Shown here: positions 35,757 through 44,239 of the stretch, in pieces
Layout: each line of letters starts with the position of its first letter
Position numbering within the stretch: position 1 is the stretch's first letter
Source of the DNA: JAFGJQ01 sp964495075
GTDB lineage: Bacteria; Planctomycetota; Phycisphaerae; UBA1845
Direction of reading: 5' to 3'
DNA: 64,000 nucleotides
NCBI GenBank assembly: GCA_964495075.1
Contig: CAZBUJ010000001.1
Span: forward strand, 153,981-217,980
Notes under the pieces: generated by a model
The model's input: the letters and a program-made list of their open reading frames with translations, nothing else
Told to the model about the DNA's origin: nothing
The model's database searches: none
Position numbers and translations under genes: made by a program

Positions 35757-37985
35757 TCACGCGGCTTTCGCCGGTGCGGTGGTGGGAACCGGCTGGGGCA
35801 GCACGATGCTCTTGCGTACGTCGGCAATGAAGGTGCGAAACGCCTCGTCGTATTCCGAGAGCGGTGCGGCCGCCACCGCCTCCACCACCGCCATCAATGC
35901 CGCCGGCTCGAGGAGCGGTTTCTGGGCGTTGATGAAGTCCGCGACGGTTCGGCTGGCCCGGGCCTTGACCGACGGCTTGGCCGTGGCGAGTTGCGTCAGG
36001 ATCTCCGTGACCACGGCGTGCTGGGCGGCGGCCAGTGCGGTGGTGAGCACTTGAATGGCCACGTCGTCCGCCTGCGGATCACTTGTCGCCAGGAGCTGCG
36101 CGTACAACTGCTGCCAGAATGGTAACGCCGCGGCATGGTTTCCCACCTCGCCGTAGTAAGTCGCCAGCCGACGTCGCCCCTCGGCCAACTCCGCGGACGG
36201 CGGATTGTGCCCGGCCTCCCGGGTGACGATCGCGAGCAGGTATTCGACGTAGCGCTCCGGCACCTCGCGCAGCCGATCCGCCCACTGCAACTGGTCGGCC
36301 GCGGGCTTCCGGTCCACCAGCGGCTGCCACGCCTCCCATGCCGCCGCGCGGACCCCTTCGTTCGACTCGGTGGCCGGATTCAATCGACTCAGCAGGACTT
36401 CCAGGTGCGCCGGCTCGCCGCCGAGCTTGCCCACCGCACGGAGGGCCACCGCGCGGACCCGCGGATCGCTGTGCCCGGTCAGCGCGATGATTCGCTCCAG
36501 GTTGGCGCGATCCTCGACCACCATGCAGCCGTCGATCGCCGGGAGCAGCACGTCCGGCTGCTCACTCTCGAGCGCTGCCGCGAAGATCGGCCCGAACTCG
36601 GGGGCACCGATGCTGGCCATCGCCCGCAACAGCGACGATCGCAGGTGGCGATCGGTGGCCGGGGTCTGTGCGTACCGGTCGGCCAGAGCCGGGACCACCT
36701 CGGCCACGGCCGCCGAGTCCAGCTTGCCCTTCGCCCCAATGAGGGCGAGCGCCGCCGCCGCCTCGGCCACACACCCGGGAGTGGCGTCGGCGCCGGTGGT
36801 GACGGCAATCTCGCGGACCAGAACCGGGATGGCCTCCGGACTGCGCAATTGCCCGAGCACGCGGAACGCCGTCTGCCGCACGGACGCGTCTCGCTCCTCG
36901 GCCAGCAGGCTCAGCACGGCGTTGGTGTTCGACGGGTCGCTCAACGCGCCGAGGATGCCCAACACCGTCCGCCGGATTTCGGGAGCGCGGTGGGTCAGCC
37001 CCTGCACGACCTGACTCACGACGGGCTCGGATGGCAGACGACCCTCCTGGATCTCCTCGCTGATGATGGTCAAGGCCGCCAGGCGGTAGACGTCGAGCGG
37101 GTCGGCCAGCCAGCGAGTGAGCAGGTCGGCTTTCTGGGCCGGCTGCTGCACGAGGCGATAATGATCGCGTAACAGATCGGTGGTTCGTTGAGCGAGCGTC
37201 GCGTACCGCTGGTCGTGTTCGGCCTGCTGCGTGACGAGTTCGCGCTGGGTCTGTCGCAGGCGATCGAAGAACAGCTTGACCCGGGCGACGAGCCATTGGG
37301 AGTCGGTGAACCCCGCCTCCTGCCGCTCCCACCAGGTCTGCCATGCCGCGACGTCGGTGCCGCAGTCGTGGTCGGATACCGTACGCAACGCGGCCAGCAC
37401 CCGTGCTTGGATTTCGCCATTCTCACCCGGGAGTAATTGGACGAGCTGACGGACCACCTCCCGCTTGTAGGCACTCATCGCGAGGGCTTCGATGGCCGCC
37501 AGCCGACGCGGCGTCATTTCATCGTGGTTCGCCGCCAGCGCCCCCAGTCGTTCGGTGACGCCACCGTCCGGAAACGCCGCCAACGCTTCGGCGGCCCGCG
37601 CCGAAACGGCTTCCGTCGAGTCGCCCAGCAGGCGGATCAGCGGTTCGACCAGTCCGCCGTGCTGCTGGGTCAACAGCGAGGGATCGGTCGCCCCCACCGA
37701 TGCGATGGCCTGGCAGATGGCGATCTTCGTGGACGGGTCCGAACCGGAGCCGAGGAGGTCCGCCGCCAGCGCCGCCGCCGCCGACCAGGGCGTCCGCAGC
37801 AGCTCTTCCGCTTGCACGCGACGGGTGCTCATACTGTCGTCGGGGTTCTCGATGATCTGGCGGAAACGCTCGAGCCGGGCCTCGTCGTCGCGAGACAACG
37901 ATGGGCCGGTCGCCTGGCCGAATGACAAGCCGGCGATCATCGCATTCAGTATCAACGGGCCGAACTCGAGACGCCAGTGTCGCAC
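35757..37985 (-). CDS. HEAT-repeat protein
   Basis: This 742-residue protein has an N-terminal hydrophobic segment (residues 9-24, signal-like) and is otherwise alpha-helical with HEAT-type repeats: LIRLLGDSTEAVSARAAEALAAF, APEIRRTVLGILGALSDP, DASVRQTAFRVLGQLRSPEAIPVL, GHSDPRVRAVALRAVGKLGG. The central part (about 225-275) is a coiled-coil-like segment (QRELVTQQAEHDQRYATLAQR). HEAT solenoids bind proteins; no enzymatic motif was found. It is transcribed divergently from the lipoprotein gene that follows; the 280-bp gap 37986-38265 shows no gene. Confidence 0.75.
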   Translation of the reverse strand: MRHWRLEFGPLILNAMIAGLSFGQATGPSLSRDDEARLERFRQIIENPDDSMSTRRVQAEELLRTPWSAAAALAADLLGSGSDPSTKIAICQAIASVGATDPSLLTQQHGGLVEPLIRLLGDSTEAVSARAAEALAAFPDGGVTERLGALAANHDEMTPRRLAAIEALAMSAYKREVVRQLVQLLPGENGEIQARVLAALRTVSDHDCGTDVAAWQTWWERQEAGFTDSQWLVARVKLFFDRLRQTQRELVTQQAEHDQRYATLAQRTTDLLRDHYRLVQQPAQKADLLTRWLADPLDVYRLAALTIISEEIQEGRLPSEPVVSQVVQGLTHRAPEIRRTVLGILGALSDPSNTNAVLSLLAEERDASVRQTAFRVLGQLRSPEAIPVLVREIAVTTGADATPGCVAEAAAALALIGAKGKLDSAAVAEVVPALADRYAQTPATDRHLRSSLLRAMASIGAPEFGPIFAAALESEQPDVLLPAIDGCMVVEDRANLERIIALTGHSDPRVRAVALRAVGKLGGEPAHLEVLLSRLNPATESNEGVRAAAWEAWQPLVDRKPAADQLQWADRLREVPERYVEYLLAIVTREAGHNPPSAELAEGRRRLATYYGEVGNHAAALPFWQQLYAQLLATSDPQADDVAIQVLTTALAAAQHAVVTEILTQLATAKPSVKARASRTVADFINAQKPLLEPAALMAVVEAVAAAPLSEYDEAFRTFIADVRKSIVLPQPVPTTAPAKAA

Positions 37986-38265
37986 GGATGATCCTCACTA
38001 TTCGGTCTTGAGCCGCGACCACCGATTCCAACGGGAACCGGTCACCGCGCGGTGGACGCCGGAATCGCGCTGCCGCTCTGACTCATGGCAATGCCGCATG
38101 GTACTTCCATCGAGCGGGGACTTCAAACCCGCCGCCATCGGCGTGGGACGCCGGCGCGGCGTCGCTCGTCAGGCGGGGGGGCGGCCCGGGGGCGATTGTG
38201 CGAGTACGTAAGCGATTGTTGGTTCGTGCTTGCATGACCCGCCGGGGCGCCTATCATTGACACCG

Positions 38266-38919
38266 ATGACTCGGATGACGTTGGTTCCCGTGTTCGGATT
38301 CCTCCTGGCTCTTACGGTGGGTTGCCAGTTGCAGCGTGAAACCGCGCTGGAAGCCACGAGTCAGGCGTTCATCATGTCCGACGCCGAGCAGATGGATGAA
38401 TTTTGGGGCATCTGCCAGGCCGTGCTGCGGCAAAACCGCTTCGACCTGGATCGGGTCAACCGCCGGGCCGGCATCATCACGACCTTCCCCGTGACCTCGC
38501 AGCAGTTTTTCGAGTTCTGGCGGCACGATGTCGATAGCGGATACGATTTCGCCGAGGCGTCGCTGCACACCGTCCGGCGGCGAGCTGCCGTCGAGATGCA
38601 GTCCGATGACGCCGAGCCGCTGACCGTCTCCGTCTACGTGACCGTCAACGTCGAACGGCTGTCCGCCCCTGAACGCCAGTTCAACAACTCGGCAATGGCC
38701 CTGCGCTATTTCGGCGAGGAAGTACCAGGCGTCGGCGGTCAGAAGCAGCTCCGGCGCCAGGATGACTATTGGATCCCCCTGGGCCGTGACCCGGCCATGG
38801 AAAGGTACCTGCTCCGCGAGGTCATCGACCACGGCGTCTACGTTGCGCTTGCCGAACCGGCCGCGCCCCCCACCGACATTGACGAACCGGACGTCGATCA
38901 ACCCACCGTGGACGACTAG
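38266..38919 (+). CDS. Lipoprotein of unknown function
   Basis: This 217-residue protein has a lipoprotein signal with lipobox LTVGC (Cys about 20). The mature part contains alpha/beta sequence (FWGICQAVLRQNRFDLDRVNRRAG; ITTFPVTSQQFFEFWR) and an acidic Asp/Pro tail. No family was recognised. The start ATG at 38266 is chosen from the signal peptide; an ATG three codons later is equally possible. It converges with the GspG-like gene 72 bp away. Confidence 0.65.
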   Translation: MTRMTLVPVFGFLLALTVGCQLQRETALEATSQAFIMSDAEQMDEFWGICQAVLRQNRFDLDRVNRRAGIITTFPVTSQQFFEFWRHDVDSGYDFAEASLHTVRRRAAVEMQSDDAEPLTVSVYVTVNVERLSAPERQFNNSAMALRYFGEEVPGVGGQKQLRRQDDYWIPLGRDPAMERYLLREVIDHGVYVALAEPAAPPTDIDEPDVDQPTVDD

Positions 38920-38991
38920 GGCGCCGGCCCCGCCGGCGTTGACGGGCCGCCCGTCAACGAGTCGCGAGTCCGGGGCCCGAATACGCGGTAA

Positions 38992-39459
38992 TCACCAATT
39001 GCCGATATCGTCCGCCGTGCCGTTGACTCCGTCCGCTCCTGCGCTCCACAGGTCGTACGATTCGGTGTTGTGCGCGCCGGGCGACCGGTACTGGAAGGGC
39101 CGCCCCCACGGGTCCTTGGCCAGGTCTGGGTTCGTCAGGTACGGACCGCGCCACACACTGTCGGCCGGCGGCGGCGCCGACGCACCGACGACCTCGGACA
39201 GCGCCGTCGGGTATCGCCCGACCTCGGCGAAATAGCGATCGATCTGCATGACGATCACGCTGTCAGAAGCCACCGCCCGCCGGGCACGCTCCGGATCAAC
39301 CAGGTTGTGCTGCATCGATGCGCGGTGTTCGGCAAGCTGTTGCTCGGCCGCCGTGTGGCCGGGCCACGCCGAGATCACCCACCAGTAGATCGCCACGACA
39401 AAGATGATCCCGACGAACCCGAACAGGATCAGGAGTGAGCGAACGTTTCGGGTAGTCAT
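38992..39459 (-). CDS. GspG-like C-terminal domain protein with N-terminal membrane anchor
   Basis: This 155-residue protein starts with one membrane helix (LLILFGFVGIIFVVAIYWWVI, about 9-30) that lacks a prepilin GFTLIE motif. The C-terminal part looks like the type II secretion major pseudopilin domain: RYFAEVGRYPTALSEVV, then WRGPYLTNPDLAKDPWGRPFQYRSPG, YDLWSAGADGVNGTADDIGNW. It is probably an anchored, non-cleaved relative rather than a true pseudopilin. No other secretion gene is adjacent. Confidence 0.6.
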   Translation of the reverse strand: MTTRNVRSLLILFGFVGIIFVVAIYWWVISAWPGHTAAEQQLAEHRASMQHNLVDPERARRAVASDSVIVMQIDRYFAEVGRYPTALSEVVGASAPPPADSVWRGPYLTNPDLAKDPWGRPFQYRSPGAHNTESYDLWSAGADGVNGTADDIGNW

Positions 39460-39666
39460 GATCAGCGATACTCACACGACGAGCCACGATTCCTGGAGCT
39501 CGCGTGATACGGGCCGCGGAGTTGGCATGCCGGGCACGCCGCCGACGGCGCGACGCCCACCACAGGCTGGCGATAGTGTACACCTCTTCGGGGACACCAG
39601 GCAAGGCGGATCGCTCGAGAGGACGGAGACGCAGAGCGGCGGAGGCGGACGGCTGGCCTGGCGTCG

Positions 39667-40785
39667 TCAAGGCGATCCCGCTTCTGTCGGGTGCACTACG
39701 ACGGCGCCCGGTGACTCGTCGAGCCACGCCGTTGCCACGGCGGCCACGGCGGGATCGAACTGGCCCCCGGCACCGACCATGAGCTCGTGCCGGACGTACG
39801 CAATATCGCCCGACGGTTTATAGGCGCGGCGGGCGAGCATCGTCTCGATGGCGTCCGCGGCGGCGAGGATCCGCGCCCCGATGGGGATGGCGTTGCCCGA
39901 CAAGCCGTCCGGGTAGCCGCGCCCGTCGTAGCGTTCGTGATGGTGCAGAATCAGCGGGAGTTCGTTACGCAGGAAACTGGCGTGGCCGAGGATCTGCACC
40001 GCTCGCACTGGATGCCACTTGACCACTTCGAACTCCGCGGCCGTCAAGGGTCCTGGCTTCTGAAGGATCGCGTCCGGGATGCCGATTTTGCCAATGTCGT
40101 GCAGGATGGCGGCCGTCTTGATCGTCTCCACCTGCTCGCGCGACAGCCCCATCCGGCGGGCGATGATGTCGCCGTAGTAGCTCACGATCACCGAGTGCTT
40201 CTCGGTGTGCGGGTCCTTGGCTTCGACCGCCCCCACCAGCGCGCGGATCGACTCCACGTACAACTGCTTCACCCGGCGTTCGTCCGGGCCGACGGTCTCG
40301 CTCAGCGACGGATCGGCATCCGCCGTCAACTCCGGTGTGAACTTCCATACCGTCTGCTGCAGCTCTTCGCTCGGCGATCGGACGGGCGCGTGGCTCGCCG
40401 GCGACGGGGTGGCCGGCACGACCGCCCGCTCGATCATCCATCGCAATTCGGCAAGGTCGAGCGGTTTCTCGATGAGCCCGAACGCGCCGCGCTGCTGGGC
40501 CTGCGAAGCCGTGCCCGCCCTGCCGCGCCCGGTCATCACGATGACACTGGGATGCGGCTCACGGCGCACAATCGCGTCCAGCAGTTCCAGCCCGCCCATC
40601 CCCGGCATACACACGTCCGCCAGCACCACGTCAAACGACTCGCGCCTCAGCCGCTGCAACGCCTCCGAGCCCGACGCACAGGTCGCGCATGATTGCTCGT
40701 CCCCGTCACCGAGCACGTCGGCCAGCACGGCCCGTACGGCCGACTCGTCGTCCACGATCAGAACTTTGGGTCTTGGTGTCAGCAT
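39667..40785 (-). CDS. Response regulator with HD-GYP output domain
   Basis: This 372-residue protein has a receiver domain (VLIVDDESAVRAV; phospho-acceptor Asp 57 in VLADVCMPG; Lys in GLIEKPLDL) followed by an HD-GYP domain: KHSVIVSYYGDIIARRMG, HDIGKIGIPDAIL, HHHERYDGRGYPDGL. HD-GYP proteins hydrolyse cyclic di-GMP, so it probably links a sensor kinase to second-messenger levels that control motility or biofilm. The ATG at 40785 gives MLTPRPKVLIVDD. A linker of about 45 residues separates the domains. No kinase gene is adjacent. Confidence 0.93.
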   Translation of the reverse strand: MLTPRPKVLIVDDESAVRAVLADVLGDGDEQSCATCASGSEALQRLRRESFDVVLADVCMPGMGGLELLDAIVRREPHPSVIVMTGRGRAGTASQAQQRGAFGLIEKPLDLAELRWMIERAVVPATPSPASHAPVRSPSEELQQTVWKFTPELTADADPSLSETVGPDERRVKQLYVESIRALVGAVEAKDPHTEKHSVIVSYYGDIIARRMGLSREQVETIKTAAILHDIGKIGIPDAILQKPGPLTAAEFEVVKWHPVRAVQILGHASFLRNELPLILHHHERYDGRGYPDGLSGNAIPIGARILAAADAIETMLARRAYKPSGDIAYVRHELMVGAGGQFDPAVAAVATAWLDESPGAVVVHPTEAGSP

Positions 40786-41246
40786 GGGACCCGCAACTCG
40801 TTTCGACTCGCGATGATTCCCCCACCCGGTATCGGTGTGATCGCGGGCAGACTTGACGCAACGGAGGACGGCGCAGGTCATTGCCAATAAAGCAGTTAGT
40901 CCGCAAACCGGTCCTCGGCACGGAACGCAGTCAGGGTCTGAGAAGATGGGGGATTCCCTCGGCACGACCCCCCACTTCCATTGCGGACGTGCAGTGGCGG
41001 CGCGGGCCGCCGTCGTCATGACCGCCCGAGCCGGCAATCACCGCATGGTCGTGCCAGGTGGGAATCGGCCGTAGCCGGGTCGACTTATCGGAGAGGACGC
41101 GCCGGCGGCGTGGGTGGCATGGCGTGACACCGTCTTATACGGCGTCGCTTCGCCCCGCCTATGAAAAAACCGGCGAAAGTACGCGTGGACGGCGCGCTCT
41201 CACCGGCTTCGTATGCTTGCTGTTTCGGTCTCCGCGGCCGACTCGC
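40786..41246. other. Intergenic region without a recognised gene
   Basis: No convincing coding frame or RNA gene was found. Around 41165-41216 a run of six A on the plus strand is flanked by GCCGG/CCGG blocks and a nested CGCG pair, which on the minus strand could form a weak terminator for the 41247-41594 gene. Confidence 0.5.
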
Positions 41247-41594
41247 TCACGCAAACTCGTCTGTCGGCGGCGACTCGTCCCAGACTTCTCGGAGGAAGCG
41301 GATGGCACGGGCGACTTCCAGGCCGGCGGCGTGGATCGTACGCAGACCGAGGTCCGTCACTTCCTCCACCTGGTCCAACTGGTCGATCATCTCGCCCCCC
41401 GCCTCGTGGGCTTCTCGCCGCAGTTCGAGCAGCGAGAACTTCAACATTCCGACCAGGTCCTGGACCTGCCCGCCCAACTGCTCGCATCGCTCCGCGATGG
41501 CACGCTGCTCCACCGCGTCAGCTTCCTCGTACCGGCTGAGCAGGTCGCACAGCTCCTCGCGAATGCAATCCATCTCAATCGCAAGATCTTCCAT
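41247..41594 (-). CDS. Small acidic coiled-coil protein
   Basis: This 115-residue protein is almost entirely alpha-helical and acidic, with heptad-like stretches (EELCDLLSRYEEADAVEQRAIAERCE; LLELRREAHEAGGEMIDQLDQVEE). It lacks a signal peptide and any known motif. Third-position GC matches neighbours, so it is probably real. The gene is separated by over 200 bp on both sides. Role unknown, perhaps a protein-protein adapter. Confidence 0.6.
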   Translation of the reverse strand: MEDLAIEMDCIREELCDLLSRYEEADAVEQRAIAERCEQLGGQVQDLVGMLKFSLLELRREAHEAGGEMIDQLDQVEEVTDLGLRTIHAAGLEVARAIRFLREVWDESPPTDEFA

Positions 41595-41805
41595 CTCAGT
41601 CGCTCTCCCCTTGACTCTGCCACTTGCGCGCCGTCAATGGCGCCCCCGTTTCAGGCCATCCCGGAACCGCTCGTTAATGTACGATTCGGATCGCTCGCGC
41701 GCGAAATGGGTATGCCCGGACGGCGTCTTATAGCGACATCGAAGTGGGGAAAGACCGGGGATCGTCGAAGGCTTGCGTGGAGCCGATAAGACGGGGCCTG
41801 CGACT

Positions 41806-42711
41806 CTAGGATCCCTCGTCGTCGATGCAGATCGTGCGACGGAAGGTCTTGCCGCGCTCGTGCGGGGCGATAAAGGCGCGGGCCTCGGGGGTCAGCTTGG
41901 GGTTGGTGCTCCAGTTCCGAACGGACAGCCGCATATGGCCGTCTTCGAGCGGCCAGTCCACATCGGCGCGGTGGGCAATCCACGACCCGCCCTCACCGAA
42001 CGGCCGATAATCACTCAAGCTCGAACGCATGATCAACCGCCCGAGATGGTCCCGAAACAGAATCTGTTCGATCACCCGCGGCTCCGCGCGACGCACCCAG
42101 TACTCTTTGTGCAGGACGCCCTGCCCCTTCTCGTCGTAGACGACGAACAACCATTGCTGGTACTCGCCGACCACACGCTGAAACGGGCCGGCCGTGCCCC
42201 GCGTGTCCGACACCATCTGCTGAATGCCCAGCGCCTCGACCACCATATCCGGTCGAATCGCGAGCCCGTCCGTGTCGGCCTTGTTGAGCGCGGCATAATG
42301 GCCCCACCAATAGGTGTCGATCTCCGGCACAATGTGCAGCCAGTACATCTCGTCATTCGATCCGAACAGCACCTGGCTTTGCCCGAGGTTCTGAAGGTCG
42401 AGGCGCAGATGGAACGGAGGAATGACCAGAAGCTTGGCGTCACAGTCGAAGCTGCGCCGCTTGCCGTCCCGGTCCTTGAAATGGCCGCGGGCGATCCCGG
42501 TGCCCTGGAGGCCGCCGGCGAACGCCTGGTTGTTGGCGTTGACCGTGACAATCGCATCCGGCAGTGGGATTATCGGCCCCATCTCCGGTTGCCTGGGACC
42601 TTCGGGTGGGCAGCCGGGCAGGCCGGTGAACAGCACGCAGGCGGCGACCACCACGACCGCCCGGTGTGCCCGACCGCGCCGCCAGGATTGCGGGTACGCC
42701 GATTCAGTCAT
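41806..42711 (-). CDS. Lipoprotein of unknown function, LolA/LolB-like pattern
   Basis: This 301-residue protein has a lipoprotein signal (VVVVAACVLFTGLPGC, Cys about 33). The rest is beta-rich, with strands such as GTGIARGHFKDRDGKRRSFDC, HLRLDLQNLGQSQVLFG, DEMYWLHIVPEIDTYWWG and EPRVIEQILFRDHLGRLI. The order recalls LolA/LolB-type half-barrels that carry lipids or lipoproteins, but the link is speculative. The start ATG at 42711 overlaps the stop of the upstream gene by 8 bp, so the two are co-transcribed. Confidence 0.55.
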   Translation of the reverse strand: MTESAYPQSWRRGRAHRAVVVVAACVLFTGLPGCPPEGPRQPEMGPIIPLPDAIVTVNANNQAFAGGLQGTGIARGHFKDRDGKRRSFDCDAKLLVIPPFHLRLDLQNLGQSQVLFGSNDEMYWLHIVPEIDTYWWGHYAALNKADTDGLAIRPDMVVEALGIQQMVSDTRGTAGPFQRVVGEYQQWLFVVYDEKGQGVLHKEYWVRRAEPRVIEQILFRDHLGRLIMRSSLSDYRPFGEGGSWIAHRADVDWPLEDGHMRLSVRNWSTNPKLTPEARAFIAPHERGKTFRRTICIDDEGS

Positions 42712-43297
42712 GATCGGTTCCGCCGGCGGGCTCATCCGTCGCCGTGAATGCCTCCGGATCCGCGTCCGGGTCCACCATCTGATCCGAACCGTGCAGGATG
42801 ACGCTGAGTTCGCGGCTGACCGCTTCGATCTGGTCATCATCGAGGTCCGGGTTGCGTACCCACTGCACGTCATCCTTGGACGCCGCGCCGTCGGCGGTGT
42901 CACGCACCAGTCGCATCTGCCACCACTCCTCCGCGTCGCGACGTTGCGTCTGCTCGAACTTAAGCAGCCGCTTGCGCATCAGGATCAGGGCCAGCACAAA
43001 CCGGAAGCGGGTCTTCGCGACGTCGTCCGTGTCCGCCAGCCGAAGAAAGAAGTGGATGAGCATCTCGTTGTCCACCAGCAGCCGCTGCTTCTTGGCCTTG
43101 ACCGGAACCCGCGATTTGAAATGGCAAAACGCGCCGTCGGGAGGCCCCGACCAGGAAGCGATCGCGTACTCCTCGCGGCGAAAGCTCTCGCCGTCCTCGA
43201 ACAGAACCGCGTAGTACTCCTGCCCCTCCCCCAACTCGTCGCCGGTGACCGAGCACCGTCGCTTGGCCGGTTCAATGTTCCACTGATCGAGTGCCAT
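42704..43297 (-). CDS. Conserved-looking protein of unknown function
   Basis: This 197-residue protein has a first half with a possible zinc-binding or beta fold (WNIEPAKRRCSVTGDELGEGQEYYAVLFEDG) and a second half of long charged helices (RFRFVLALILMRKRLLKFEQTQRRDAEEW). Its C-terminal tail is acidic. The ATG at 43297 has GGGAGG 5 bases upstream, a very good SD, while the ORF extends 13 codons further only by chance. It overlaps the lipoprotein gene by 8 bp, so the pair forms an operon. The soluble product may work with that lipoprotein. Confidence 0.6.
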   Translation of the reverse strand: MALDQWNIEPAKRRCSVTGDELGEGQEYYAVLFEDGESFRREEYAIASWSGPPDGAFCHFKSRVPVKAKKQRLLVDNEMLIHFFLRLADTDDVAKTRFRFVLALILMRKRLLKFEQTQRRDAEEWWQMRLVRDTADGAASKDDVQWVRNPDLDDDQIEAVSRELSVILHGSDQMVDPDADPEAFTATDEPAGGTDHD

Positions 43298-43457
43298 GCC
43301 GTCCTCCCGCCATTCGCGGAACCTGCGTGCCGGCAATTGAACGGCCAGCGTTCCCGTGCGTCAAGCCGCCCGGCGAGCGTTGGGGTCGCTTTGCCGCTTC
43401 GACGATCAGGGCCCGCCTTGCCCGGCCCGCGCCGTTTTGTGTGGCCCTCGCCGGATT

Positions 43458-43486
43458 TTGCTGGAATGCACCGCCCTGTGTAAACT
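43458..43486 (+). promoter_or_regulatory. Candidate promoter upstream of a structured RNA
   Basis: TTGCTG (43458-43463) and TAAACT (43481-43486) are separated by 17 bases, with TG just before the -10. It points to the hairpin at 43505-43559, inside a 942-bp gap without genes (43298-44239). Confidence 0.45.
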
Positions 43487-43504
43487 ATGATCAGCGCAAG
43501 ATGC

Positions 43505-43559
43505 GGGGTCCCAGCGCGAGTGATACCGAACCACGATTCAGGTACTCGGCTGGAACCCC
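43505..43559 (+). ncRNA. Candidate structured RNA, long hairpin
   Basis: A long hairpin: GGGGT, CCAGC, CGAGT and ACC on the 5' side pair with GGT, ACTCG, GCTGG and ACCCC on the 3' side, 18 pairs with three small internal loops and a 13-base apical loop. A second short hairpin (TGCAATC/GATTGCA) follows 20-45 bases downstream. No known RNA family was recognised and no terminator is evident, so transcript ends are unknown. Confidence 0.4.
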
Positions 43560-44055
43560 ACCGGCGCGTGTCGCGTTGCACTGCAATCAATTGTTGACCG
43601 ATTGCACGCCCGTCCGGGTCGCGTCCCGTTGCACGCTTCTCAAGCTGACGCTCCTCGCGGACTGCACGTATTATCGCGCTACCCTAACTGTCAGTCGCGT
43701 GGTACGAGGAATCGAGTTGCGAAAACGGCGCCCGTGACCGACCCCCGCGCGATACGCGTTGACCGCCGCGGGCACGCCGCCAAAACGGCGCGACACCACC
43801 ATCGCACCCCATCCGATTCGGGCCCGTACGAAAACGGCTCGACCACCCCGTTCCGTCTGCCACGGGCATTGGAATAGAAGCAGCACTTACGGATTTTTGC
43901 GCGCGCCGCACTGCCAATATGGCAGTTCCACTCAACCTCAAGCCACAGCAAGGTTTGTGAGATGCCCTCCCCGCCCCGACCGCGCGGATTCGTAACTCTG
44001 TGTGTATACTGAAGTTAGATACAATGTTTCTTTTTTGCCCAATCCGTTTCTCTCG

Positions 44056-44084
44056 TTGACAAGGGATGTGCCCTCTGTTAGACT
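44056..44084 (+). promoter_or_regulatory. Strong sigma-70-type promoter upstream of the pyrK leader
   Basis: TTGACA (44056-44061), 17-base spacer, TAGACT (44079-44084). Transcription from about 44091 would run into a Rho-independent terminator at 44169-44209, 31 bases before pyrK. Confidence 0.65.
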
Positions 44085-44092
44085 TCCGCTCG

Positions 44093-44158
44093 GTGAAAGC
44101 AACGGCTTGGTCTTCGACGTTGACCACCATTGGCCTCCCGAATTTGCGGCTTGAATAG
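44093..44158 (+). CDS. Possible 21-codon leader peptide, doubtful
   Basis: A GTG-started frame of 21 codons, rich in Thr and Leu, lies at the very start of the predicted pyrK leader transcript and stops 10 bases before the terminator stem. The position fits a translation-dependent attenuator. It has no SD and no codon run that would point to an amino acid, so it may be chance. Confidence 0.2.
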   Translation: MKATAWSSTLTTIGLPNLRLE

Positions 44159-44168
44159 CCGTGGCGCG

Positions 44169-44209
44169 CTTCCGGGCTTGGATCTGATCCGATCCCGGAA
44201 GTTTTTTTT
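44169..44209 (+). terminator. Rho-independent terminator in the pyrK leader
   Basis: CTTCCGGG pairs with CCCGGAAG (loop of 17 bases with an inner GGA/TCC pair), followed by eight T. It lies between a good promoter and pyrK, so it either ends a ~120-nt small RNA or is an attenuator controlling pyrK. Confidence 0.85.
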
Positions 44210-44239
44210 CCACGTTCTTGCTGTGTACGATTCTGCGCG

